From the NCBI GenBank assembly GCA_039545315.1, contig BCIM01000012.1, positions 60,811-124,810 of the forward strand: a stretch of 64,000 bases of DNA, in the 5' to 3' direction. The notes below the pieces were generated by a model that was not told the origin of the DNA, did no database searches, and saw nothing but the letters and a program-made list of their open reading frames with translations. A program made the translations under genes and the position numbers. Each line of letters begins with the position of its first letter. Within the stretch, counting starts at the first letter, position 1. Shown here piece after piece: positions 1-10,300 of this stretch. The stretch comes from Kondoa malvinella (Eukaryota; Basidiomycota; Agaricostilbomycetes; Agaricostilbales; Kondoaceae).

Positions 1-157
1 TGCAACAGTGACAACACGCAAAGCAGTGCTACCAAAGCAGGGTATCACGAGTTGGAGGGTATTCAAGACAAGTCACGGTTCTTGGCCAAACACAGTGAGT
101 CAATGGCAGATACAATTCAACCTAAAGATATCTCCTCCATCAGTCGAGACGATTATA
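1..157. repeat. 157-bp direct repeat, copy 1
   Basis: Bases 1-157 match 6096-6252 without gaps. The only differences are T96 versus C6191 and an N at 6107 opposite C12. Copy 2 lies just upstream of the start codon of the phosphotransferase gene (minus strand, start 6027), so it is that gene's 5' flank. Copy 1 is cut by the window edge and may continue to the left. Similarity ends at 157/6252, after which the sequences are unrelated at the DNA level. Confidence 0.95.
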
Positions 158-221
158 TGACAATACCAACACCAAACTCCTCAGCCAACCAGAAGACTTC
201 AGTCAACTTCCTCGACTACCC

Positions 222-1006
222 AATTCAGCCCTCGGTCTCATGACTTGCGCTGCCAACCTCCGCCACTTGACATTGTCATCGCAACATGGGGACTACTTCG
301 ACGTTGAGTCCTTTGGGAACCTCATTGCATCTGCAATTGCTCTGGAGCGCTTGAATCTGCATGGCATCTTGGAACAAGATTTGCTCGCGCCGCTTCTCAT
401 CAGCCGGCTGACAACATCGTCAAATTCCGTTTTACGCCGCTTCGAAACAACTTATCTCACCGATCGCACATACTTGACCGACTTGCAACATCTGGCATCC
501 GTCCGAACAGTAAAGGCCACTAGATTTCATTCGCGCCAAATCTCGCCGGACCTGGTGCCCATCTCGCATGTTCTTGTTCTCGACGTCAGTCGTTATGTGT
601 TCGATCGGATTCGCCAGATCAATCGATTTTGGCCAGCATCTTTCCGGCTTTGATACATATACGACTCCGCTATCACTGCGATGTCGCCGCAGACCGACCT
701 GGACGCTGGCCGACCTGTGGAATTGCTCTTGACGATCTGCAAACGCTCAGTATCGACTTCTCCTTGCAAGGTACCGGAACGAACCACCATCTCTTCCTCT
801 GGAGCACATGCGAATATCTGCAAAGTCTTTGTACATACTTTGCTTCTTCTGTGCTGCCCGCTCTGCGCCTCTTCAGTTTCAAGTTGCAGCCGTCATCCGA
901 GGCGACCGTGGCGCATATCGAAGCCTACATATCATCAGTCACAAGGGGACTACGGCGGCTACCGAAAAAAGTGGAGGTTCATGTATTCTTTAGTCCGCAC
1001 GCCTAG
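222..1006 (+). CDS. LRR-like protein (F-box/LRR type), 5' end unclear, frame broken
   Basis: The reading frame through 240-620 gives leucine-rich text (NLRHLTLSS, LERLNLHGILEQDLLAP), and a second frame from about 629 continues with ASIFPALIHIRLRYH and LPALRLFSFKL up to a stop near 1004-1006. The minus-strand product of 6278-7063 aligns with it: ASSFPAVEELRIEDY, then LRQLSIRLHL, then MPALQHLQSHL, in the same order. The two genes are therefore paralogues. The two frames here join only if one base is gained or lost near 622-632, and no intron fits, so this copy is broken or misread. No F-box is visible; it would lie in a missing 5' exon. The LRR call rests on leucine spacing and on the paralogue. 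Confidence 0.5.
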
Positions 1007-1648
1007 CATAGGGGAGGGGGAGAAGGACATCAGTCGTACAGGAAGGTTATGATGAGGGAGAGTCTTTCGGCCGTGGTACTGTAGCGCGTCAAGGGCATAT
1101 GAAGAAAAATTCAAAAAGAGGAGAAGGATGTGCACAGGCATGAGGAATTCGATGAAGACAGCAACGAGGTTAGCCGTGCCACACTCTACAGCAGAATATC
1201 CACGAATCTTAGCACAACCCGAAAGAGAACACCGAACAGCAGCCGACAACGGAACGTTCATCCAGTGCGAAAGTCTTGACGGCGTTCGAAGGACGCGCAG
1301 CAGCAACAGGTTGCAGCAAGTCAAGAAACGCCTGTCTTGATCAGTTGTACGTGTATGACTGTAGCTTATCAATATACTATTCTAGACTGGTATCATACAG
1401 TCCTCCAACGCTTTCAGAGCCTGCTGTCTAAATTACCATACAGTGAATCCCTCGCTTTGTTTTCTCTTTCGTCTAGAACTACTTTCCTCATCTTCGTTAC
1501 CCTCGCATCTCTACATTGAGGCCCTCCTTTCCTTTTGGAGTTCCATGTACTCGACTGGACGTTCTTCCGAATTGCCAATCTTGCTGCTGCTTCCTCAGGT
1601 AGCCAGTGTTCGGCGCAAGCACAAGGAAGGTCCGCACTGAAGAATTCT
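1007..1648. other. intergenic, no gene seen
   Basis: The open frames here (for example 1128-1340 plus and 959-1372 minus) are short, lack family motifs and are not bordered by convincing splice sites. The stretch separates the plus-strand LRR-like gene from the 3' end of the minus-strand SET-like gene. Confidence 0.5.
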
Positions 1649-3761
1649 TCACCATAATATACTAGTACCTGTCCTCTTGGCGGAATTGTGTCCTTCTCCA
1701 GCGAGATGAGAGATAAAGCACCATCCTGGTGAATCCGGAATTTGGCATTGGGGCGACCGCACGAGGAATTGATGAAGCGCAGTGGTCCAGTAATGAGGTA
1801 AGTCTTCTCTGCTCAAGTCTGCTTTAGCGGCTGGGGTTCTGATGCAGCGTAGAACCTTACTCCTTGTCTTGTCGACAATGGTCGAAAACAAGTAGCCATA
1901 AGTGCTCAGCAAGTCTTGTTCCGCTTCATCTATATCGATGAGGCATCTTAGTCGACTGATAATTTCAGAGTTGGGCGCAATCTCTTTGGTCGCCTTCACC
2001 TGGAATTGCGGGCGACCTTCGTGAAGCATATTTGCATCATCACAGACACTGATTGAAGGTGCGCTCTTCTGACATGTTTTGGCCTCGCCGTGCTGAAAGT
2101 GCCACCAACAGTATGCATATCTGTTTGGACGTCAAGAAGAGTTGTCAGAGAGGATCATCACTTACCCTGCCACTGCTTCCGTTGCGTCTTCTACATCCGT
2201 CTCTTGTGAGAACGTGCCACCATTGCCTTTCAGGGTCCATAACTTTCGCTCCAGAATGGCCCGCTTCAACACATTTTCGTACTCTTTCAGATTGCTTGCT
2301 TTAGCTAACTCTTTGCTGTACAATTTCGCCTTGGCTGTCTGCAAGGTAATCGCATCGCTGCTCTCTCTTGCTTGAAATCTTCTGTTGCTCTTCTGCCTTC
2401 TGATATGTCTCTTTGTGTTATGGACAAGCACACATGCGATCTTCTCAACTGCGAGTTTAACCCACTTTGAGCGAGTGAAGGTGTTGTAGAAATGTATATG
2501 GTATACGCAGGCGGTAGTTCAACGATATGCCTGTATTCCTACCATCTCTGTGATGTTTGCCATTTGAATTTCGGCCGTGTTCAAAGAGTGTCTCATTTGA
2601 CGTGAAAACAGCCTCTTGCGCTGATACATCTTGACTAAGCTCAAGTACAGTCGATTAGATTGCGCTCCCATGCCTGCTCTGATAGCCGCTCATTCCGAGA
2701 AGCTGCACACAAACAGTCTCGCTGACGAATTGATGCTTGATCTGAGATGGTCATGATCCGCACACGCGCTATACAATAAAGTCCAGATATACCCACATAG
2801 CTTCCCACCTACGTGCTGTATACCTCAACGATCAAATACCTGGTGTCGACTCTTGCATGACCTTGCCGACCATGTCGCACGGTACAATACCAGGTTCAAG
2901 GTCTCTGCCAAGCTTGCCTTCATTCGGTAAAAGACCTAGCAATCGGAATACCAGCCGCTGTCAAGTCTCACTCGGCTCCAAAGTGAAGAGTCTGGCGCAT
3001 ATATGCTAGCACTCTGTCGCTTATCTGTTGCCTGGACCTACTGGAAGCGACTCACAGGGAAGCGTATGGCCCTGTATCTGACAGCAGTAGTTGGATGTGC
3101 GTCTTGCTTGGCTAGCATCATTCAGTCAGAGCTGACATTTTCTGTCAGAGTCTTGAACGCAGTCGACTTACAGACATGTCCTTTCGCCTTGACTCTCCTT
3201 CGTCTCAGTCTGCGATCGCCTAACTCATCCTGCGGATCCTCGGCCAGCTCATCGTCTGCTTTCATTCTTTGCTCGACCGGACACTGCTCAGCTCCTCATC
3301 ACCAAGCTGTAGGCATAGAACCGCAACTCGACGCTTGGTCCTTCTGCTTCCAGTTTCTTACGCGACGAACTGCTACCCGGATCAGCGTCATCCCACTACC
3401 CTCTCAAGCAATTCTGAAGACTTCAAAGTCTTTGCGATGGCTTGATACCGCTTGTGAAACGTGCAAGAACAGCCGATTCGCGCAACGAGCTCAAGGCTGA
3501 ATATCACCTGAACGCATCTCTCATTCTCGCACAGCTCATGCTACTAGACTTTCCCGAATAAATGGCAAATCTCCTAGCATATATACCCCTGTATTCGAGA
3601 GTGGGTTTAATGTAGCCTCTAGACGCACTACCTCTGACAACTGATCTATGAATGCCTCGCTCAACTTCAAGCCTTTGGCACCTCTCGGACTTCGCATTCA
3701 GAAGTACACTGCTGTCCCTCCTCCAGCCAGACCCTTGTCTGCCCGCCGCCACCATGCGCAT
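1649..3761 (-). CDS. SET-domain-like (RKM/LSMT type) gene or remnant
   Basis: The last exon, entered from an acceptor near 2115, ends at 1649 and contains FQVKATKEIAPNSEI followed by LLSTYGYLF. This resembles the end of SET domains of the Rubisco-LSMT/RKM/SETD3 type (basic-A-x-x-I-x-x-x-E-I, then LLxxYGF). Further 5', about 3310-3350 gives LRFYAYSLVMRS, like the AYSxVxSR segment of the same family. Clear donors (gtaagt) end exons near 2167 and 3176. To join everything, introns as short as 31-36 nt and some frame changes are needed, and the SET N-terminus is not convincing. The gene may be highly split, misread or decaying. Its 5' end could extend to about 4130. In this family the protein would be a lysine methyltransferase. 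Confidence 0.38.
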
Positions 3762-4345
3762 GTCGCCGGACTTTGCTCAACGGGTGAGTACACATCCAGC
3801 AGATTCGACCCTCTCTCTTCCCCTTGTAGGCCATCAATTGCCCACAACAAACCGGCTTGCCCATCCTTTGGAGGCCTGTCTTGCTTCTGATATCATTGCG
3901 TCGCAAAGCTGTTTTGCCTCGAATACCCAAGGCACTCAAGGATTTGGCTGCATTCTGTTGCTGGGCAATTCGATCTACCGACTGGTCATCGAGCGGATAT
4001 CCATGGGTTGTCGCTTCACTTGAGGTGAAAGATGCATCTATCAATGGCGATCCATCTGTTGTAGAGAGCAGAATGGGCGTGGAGAAGACGGCATTCGCTG
4101 GAGTATCGGTAAGTTGGAGAAGGGTATCGAGTCAGCGTTGACGCATCGAGTAGACAGACTTCCTGCCCTTTGAATTGTATATAGAGACGGCTGGCTGCCT
4201 GCATTGATTGCTCAAGTGGAAGCTTGTCTTGTAGCAGAGAGCGTAATAGAGGCACAACGAAATACGCGAAGGCGTTACCCGGTTCAATGGTCGCGGCGAA
4301 TACAACTATCTTGAGATCGGGCCTGGTGGCTCTGCCACCTCTCAT
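3762..4345 (-). other. coding-like minus-strand stretch, unassigned
   Basis: Two overlapping minus frames look protein-like: one with VVFAATIEPGNAFAYFVVPLL (4200-4310) and one with TDTPANAVFSTPILLSTTDG (4050-4125). They may be 5' exons of the SET-like gene or a separate small gene. I see no recognisable domain and could not settle the splice pattern or start codon. The stretch from 4346 to 4610 holds nothing I can name. Confidence 0.2.
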
Positions 4346-4610
4346 AAGCTACAATCTGGATCATGATGCTATAGGACTTACTGGAATGCGCGCAATCTTT
4401 CTAAACCCGGACCGTGATCCAGATGTCCGCAGCACATCAGTACCAGAATGCCTTTTGTGAAAGAGCGACCAAAGATGCGCGTCAATATCTAGAGGCTACA
4501 AGTATGAGTTGCGCAGCAACTGCCCAGTAAATAGTCCAGAAAATCCTATGGCATCGTCATACCTATGCTCTATATGTAGTGCTACCATGCATACTGCCAA
4601 ATTATGATAA

Positions 4611-6027
4611 TCACGCACTGTCGCGCCTACCTTTGATAGCCTGGTATTGATCCTCCACCCACTCCCCTAGACAAGCCCAGACACCGACTTGGTATGTCAG
4701 ACGATCCGTCAAGCTCCTGAGCCTCCTTCCGCAAAGGTAGCTTTCCCACCACTCTGTGCCAGCACGCCCACTAGCCATACCGTGACCGTAAATATTGCGG
4801 AGAATGTTGCGTTCCTGCGGTGCCCCTCCTTCGTAACATCCCTCTACATCGCTCGGGTCTTGTAGCCATCTTGGTATTGTAGCGCACTGCCACAGAGGAG
4901 CGATTGTTGTGCCTTCAAAGTCTATAAGGCCAGTAAGCCTTAGTGTTGATTGGTCAAGCTATTAGCCCAGCTTGAGCATGGGCTGTGGTAAGAACCAGTA
5001 GGCACTNACAATGATGTTTGACAGTCGAAAGTCGTCCAAGCAGATAGAAAATGTCTCCGATTTAGGGTAGNCATCACATAGCGCCAGCGCTGCAGTGATG
5101 TTCGCGCGACCCTCTTCGAGCTTTTCCGNATCCTCATCTAGCNCCAGTAGGACTTCGGCGCGATTGCTTTGCAGACAGGCCAACTCGGCTTCTAAGGAAC
5201 TTCGAAGGTAGGCGGTAGAGCAGTCGAAAGGACCACGAAATCGTTGCAAGTCTGGAGGATTGGTTGGAAACCTGGCTAAGCCATCCAAAGCGCGATAAAA
5301 GGGCGTAGAGANAATGGGTCCGACGTAGAAATCGTCCGATGGTGTTTGATAGAGCGAACCGGCTTGAGAGAAGCGACACTGAAACAGAGCACGAAATTGC
5401 AGGCCGATTTGGTTGACGATGATGCATTTGGCTTTGAGAGACAAGGTGGGCCAAAGTTCAGCAGCTGTTTTGCCTGGCAACTAAAACTATAGGTCAAGTG
5501 GGGCTTGGAGAAAGCCTGTCCCGTCTGCTTACCTTCTCCATAAGCATATACTCTGCACCTATTACCGAAGTCGATTGTTCGAAGTGGAATACCTCTGGAA
5601 CAGGAATGCAGGTTTTGGCTCGGAGGTAGCGCAATGTAGCAACCTGAAGCAAACGTGACACATGGGTGAGGCAATAGAAGTAGTGAGCCATTGGAACTTT
5701 ACCTCAGACGCGAGCTTGTCGACAGGGAAAGCTGGAGAAGCTACACGAGCGATGCCTAAGGATTTCCCGTCCGTTGTGCGAATGTCATAGACCTGAGAGA
5801 GAATATTAGCTAGAGCGCTAATAGCCGAGCAATGAATGTGCTTTATGGTAGCCTCCTTCTGCCAATTTGTGGACAGTCACGTCGGNCTTCCAAAAATGCG
5901 ACGCAGCAGTCTGAAGCTTCGNCAAGCTGAAATTATCGGGGCTTGTGCCCTCCTCATCATCGTAAGCAAAGACGGAAAGGATGTCTTCGTCGTCGCTTGA
6001 TNGTGCGTTTGCNNGATGCTCTGCCAT
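4611..6027 (-). CDS. aminoglycoside phosphotransferase (APH)-family kinase-like protein
   Basis: This is a fungal APH/choline-kinase-like protein of unknown substrate. Exons join as: MAEH start at 6027; a nucleotide-loop-like AEGGYHKVYDIRT; VATLRYLRAKTCIPVPEV; GAEYMLMEKLPGKTAAELW; the catalytic loop LDDFRLSNII near 5030; then LIDFEGTTIAPLWQCATIPRWL, the Mg-binding Asp segment with the tail typical of fungal members; ending QAIKGRRDSA at the stop 4611-4613. Four introns of about 45-70 nt are visible. The donor at 5007 reads GTNAGT because of an N. Intron 1 seems to use a GC donor (AAA|gcacat). In the catalytic loop the usual His-x-Asp is Leu-Asp-Asp. Twelve N lie in and beside this gene, giving several unknown residues. 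It sits between two related LRR-like genes. Confidence 0.8.
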
Positions 6028-6095
6028 TGGAGCAAGCTGGTGTGTAATCTGAGACNCGAATCAGAGCTCTTCTGAACAGCCCATGGGTATCGATT

Positions 6096-6252
6096 TGCAA
6101 CAGTGANAACACGCAAAGCAGTGCTACCAAAGCAGGGTATCACGAGTTGGAGGGTATTCAAGACAAGTCACGGTTCTTGGCCAAACACAGCGAGTCAATG
6201 GCAGATACAATTCAACCTAAAGATATCTCCTCCATCAGTCGAGACGATTATA
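6096..6252. repeat. 157-bp direct repeat, copy 2
   Basis: This is the second copy of the repeat at 1-157. It lies 68 bp upstream of the phosphotransferase start codon (minus strand), so it probably contains promoter or 5' leader sequence of that gene. It ends 25 bp before the stop of the minus-strand LRR-like gene at 6278. It carries an N at 6107. Confidence 0.95.
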
Positions 6253-6277
6253 CTAGCTGTCCAGATATGAGCGTACA

Positions 6278-7063
6278 CTAGCGCAGAGGAAAATACCATA
6301 CGCTAACATTCATTGTGCACAAATGAACTTTCATCGCGCCATCTAGTCGACCTTTTCCTTCCTCGTTACCAGACGATAGACGTCCCTTGCCGACCTTAAT
6401 CTGATCCGTAATGTGAATGTCCACTGTCACTGCGTCCTCAAGATGCCCCATTCCTTTGTTGACAGACGTGGTGTACTGTTCCAATGCGATAGCAGGCATA
6501 GCGCCAAACGACCGCAAATGTGACTGCAGGTGCTGGAGCGCAGGCATTGTGATTGAACAGTAGTACTGGCACCAAATTTTGACAAATAAGGAAGTGCGAG
6601 TCATGTGATTCGGATGATCATTCGAGAGTCCATCTAGGTGCAACCGGATAGAGAGCTGTCGAAGGTGATGTAGAGCCGGTCTAGGGCTTTGCGCAAAGTC
6701 GGTATTGGGAGGCTTGTGGGTACTCTGGTAATCTTCAATGCGTAATTCCTCGACAGCTGGAAAGCTGCTTGCCAACAAGGAAACAAGAGATGGATCGAGT
6801 AAAGAAGCGGCAGTGTGATGGGCAGAAATTATCGAAGTGACACGGCCGGTGAAGCCTGGCAGCTGACCAGAGGCAGAGGAGGTCCAATGCTGTAAGGACT
6901 TCCAGAATGAATCGATAGTGTGAAAGTCTCCAAAGGTGTCTATGATGGAAGGAGGAGCCAGAGATGAGCCGAAGATGCATACAGATCGATGTCGCGTCTT
7001 GCTGAGGTCGGTCGCTTTTTGGCAAAGACAGAAGCACGAGAAGGACGGAACAGCAAGCGAGGC
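6278..7063 (-). CDS. LRR-like protein (F-box/LRR type), paralogue of 222-1006
   Basis: One frame stays open from the stop TAG at 6278-6280 up to about 7063, where an in-frame TAA precedes it, so an upstream exon is likely missing from my reading. The text runs through FGDFHTIDSFWKSLQHW, SLLDPSLVSLLASSFPAVEE, LRQLSIRLHL, MPALQHLQSHLRSFGAMPA and AVTVDIHI. Order and spacing match the plus-strand copy at 222-1006. These proteins resemble fungal F-box/LRR proteins, which usually act as substrate receptors of SCF ubiquitin ligases, but no F-box is seen. The tail is rich in Gly, Lys and Arg. A methionine near 7160 (MVFLKTEQIFERC) is in another frame and could belong to an upstream exon. Confidence 0.45.
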   Translation of the reverse strand, partial: ASLAVPSFSCFCLCQKATDLSKTRHRSVCIFGSSLAPPSIIDTFGDFHTIDSFWKSLQHWTSSASGQLPGFTGRVTSIISAHHTAASLLDPSLVSLLASSFPAVEELRIEDYQSTHKPPNTDFAQSPRPALHHLRQLSIRLHLDGLSNDHPNHMTRTSLFVKIWCQYYCSITMPALQHLQSHLRSFGAMPAIALEQYTTSVNKGMGHLEDAVTVDIHITDQIKVGKGRLSSGNEEGKGRLDGAMKVHLCTMNVSVWYFPLR

Positions 7064-7313
7064 TGATCGTTACAGCTTTTAACGAAGCACAGCGGGCAGA
7101 ACAGACAGCTGCTTTCGGCGTGCAGCGCTCGAAGATTTGTTCAGTCTTCAGAAAGACCATCCTTGCTTGACACACCCGTCGGGACGAGGAAGGTCTGCTT
7201 GGCTCCAGCTTTGATTGAGCTGGTGTAAGCTATTGACAGACAGCAGAGATAGGCGCAAGCACTTTGGAACACTTGGCCGTCGCGCGTCTACTTTTGCTTG
7301 ACGCGAAACTGCG

Positions 7314-10300
7314 ATGCTCGACCGAATAGGCAAGGCCCTTTGACCCAATACAGCAGACCTATACTCATATTTGTAGCAGAGGTCTTCAACTTCAAGAGTT
7401 ACAAAGGGTTCATTCCCAGTTTCTTCGCCCGAGATGTGCGAGCTCATGCACTTCTGTAGGCAACAGACGATTGGCCCTTTCCATGCTTTTACTTGTGTCA
7501 TTGGTCCAAATGGATCAGGCAGTGCGCCCACTCTCTCTATGCGCCGATATCTGCCTGACTGCCTGACCAGAATCCAACCTTATGGATGCCATTTCCTTTG
7601 TCCTAGGCGTTCGATCAGCTCAACTACGCTCTTCTCAACTCAAAGACCTCATCTATCGCTCTGGCGCTGACGACGACGCCGAGCAAGAAGAACAAGCGCG
7701 TACTGCCTCTGTTACAGCTGTCTATACAGAGGGCGAAGAAGAATGGCAGTTCCAACGCAACATTACTTCCAGCGGCACTTCAGAATACAAGATCAATGGC
7801 AAAACAATGACTTATGCGAAATACAATGCAGTGCTGGAACAACACAACATTCTCGTCAAAGCGAAGAACTTCCTCGTCTTTCAAGGAGATGTGGAAGCTG
7901 TAGCCTCGCAACAACCAAAAGATCTATCCAAGTTGATTGACCAAATCAGTGGAAGCAGCGAATTAAAGGACGAGTATGAGAAAGCAAAAGTAGCTCAAGA
8001 TAAAGCCGTCGAGAATTCTACTTCTGCTTTCAACAAGCGTAGAGGCATCAACACCGAGATCAAGCAGTTTAAGGAGCAGAAAGCTGAAGCGATCAAGTAT
8101 GACAAAGTCCGCGAAGAGAGGGTCAGCAGTCATCCTTACCTCTGAATCAATACCTACTGATACGTCGTACAGGACGCTGCTGTGATTCACCACCTCGTTT
8201 GGAAACTGTACCATATTCAACAAGGCATAGAAACCAAAACAGCTTCCATCGAAAAGAAGAACGAGTCGGTCAAGTCCTTACGAACTGAACAGGTCAGTCT
8301 GCTACTTCCGAATGCTTATTAAAGTATTCACAAGGGGCGATAGACTGAGCATGAGAACAAAGCGAAAGCAGCGAGGAAGGAGCAAGCTAAAGCTCAAAAA
8401 GATGTTCAGAAGCAAGAGAAAGTTGTCAGCACACGCGAAAAGGAACTGGACGAAAAGGTGCATTTCTTCTGCATAAACAGTCTCACCAGTACTGACAGAT
8501 ACGACATAGAGACCCACCCTTCTATCAGTCGAAACAAAGATTGCACACGCATCCAAGAAATCCAAGAATGCCGAGACGCTCATCAAGACTGTTCAGAAAG
8601 ATCGAGAAGCTCGAGCGGACGTCTTGACCAAGTATGAAAGGGATCTGAAAGAGGTCAGGAAATTGGTAGCGAAACATCAGGGTTCGCTCTTCGCGCCCAA
8701 CCTTTGTGTATCAGCTGATTAGAAAGCAGAGGAGAGAAGGAAAGCTAGCCAAGAGAAAGGCCTGGTCCTGAATGAAGATGATCTGAAAGAGTATCGTCGG
8801 CTGTACGTTTTTTCCTTGTTTTCACAGATGCATCTTGAGCCAGGCTGCAGGAAAGGTCAAGCTTCAGCCAAAGCTGTTCCGGAACGCCAAAGCTTTGAAA
8901 GTCAATCTCGCGATGCCAGAGCGAAAAAGGACACGTTGGCTAGTTTGACGGATAAGCTTGAGCAGGCGAGACATCGATCGGGGAAGTTGGAGGCTGAACA
9001 ATCTACACTTGATGCTAGGCAGGCTGAGGTGCGTTTGTCTCATAGTATCGAGAGCTTCTGCTGATGGTGGAATAGACGAGCGGGAAGAGCAAATCTTTGG
9101 CCGAAGATCTAAACCGCGTCAAGAGAGAATTGAACGATGCAGTAGCCGAACGAACCAGGAACAAGTCAGTATCCTCAGCATACGTTTCAATCTGTACTGA
9201 TCTGGACTGTCACCATTCACAGTCAAACGCAGACTGAGCTCAATGAGAAATTGCAAGAGTGTTATACCAAACTCTTCCAAGCCGGTGCTGACCAAAGGGA
9301 GAGCGAGCGGGAGACCAAGCTGAAAGAAACGCTTTCCAACCTACAACGTTCGATGCCCGGTATGTTTCCAAGTCTGCTTGAGATTCCACGCTGAATAAGA
9401 TGCAGGCAAAGTCTTGGGTCGGGTAGTAGATCTGTGCAAGCCTACGCAGAGGAAGTACGACGCTGCGGTTTCCGTCATCCTTGGTCGACACATTGACTCC
9501 ATCGTTGTGGACTCTGAAGATACTGCTATTGCTTGCATCCAGGTAAATCGATTGTCCGAAATTGTGAGTGTCAGTTGAGCGTGTTGCAGGACATGCGCAA
9601 TGCTCGAACAGGCACAGCGACCTTCCTGCCACTCGATACGATTCAAGCGAAACCCATCAACGACAAGTATCGCGCTCTCAGTCGTGGTGCTCGTTTAGCT
9701 GTGGACGTGATCCAATTCGACCCATCCGTCGAGAGAGCGATGCATCATGTTTGCTCTAATGCGTTGGTGTGTGATACCATCGAGGTGGCCAAGTACATTT
9801 GCTACGAGAAGAGCACCGAGGTCAAAGGTGAGTAGTGTTGAGAGGTATAGGAGGCGAGTCTAAAGGGTTTGACGCAGCCGTCACGCTCGATGGTACCGTC
9901 TTTCACAAAGCTGGTCTCATTACCGGTGGTACGACCAACGCTGGGACTGGACGCAAGTGGGAAGAAGCGCAAGTTCAAGGTAGGCTCTGCGCTCTATGTC
10001 TGAGATGGAGATGCTTATCCGTCATAGGTTTGAAACGACTGGAAGAGTCACTGCGACAACAGCTAGCAGATCTCGCCAAGTCGAGACCCAGAGGCAACCA
10101 GGACGATCGACTTACTGCAGAAATCAGCCGCTTGGAAACTGAGCTGACTGTCTCGAAAGATGATCTGGTCAGTCAGAACTTGATGAGCGATGGCACGAGC
10201 CAATGATGTATTCAGAGCGCAACCCGTAATCGCCTGAATGGAATTCGTACCGAGCTTGCCGTTGTACAAAAACAAGTCAAGGATCTTTCAGCTCAAGTAG

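Noticed and set aside
1..157. Target-site duplication or terminal repeat of a transposon
   Set aside because: The 157-bp copies are too long for a target-site duplication, no transposase lies between them, and they match the flank of an ordinary gene.
3003..3500. 165-residue open frame on the plus strand
   Set aside because: The minus strand here has donor/acceptor sites and SET-family fragments, so the plus frame is most likely a shadow.
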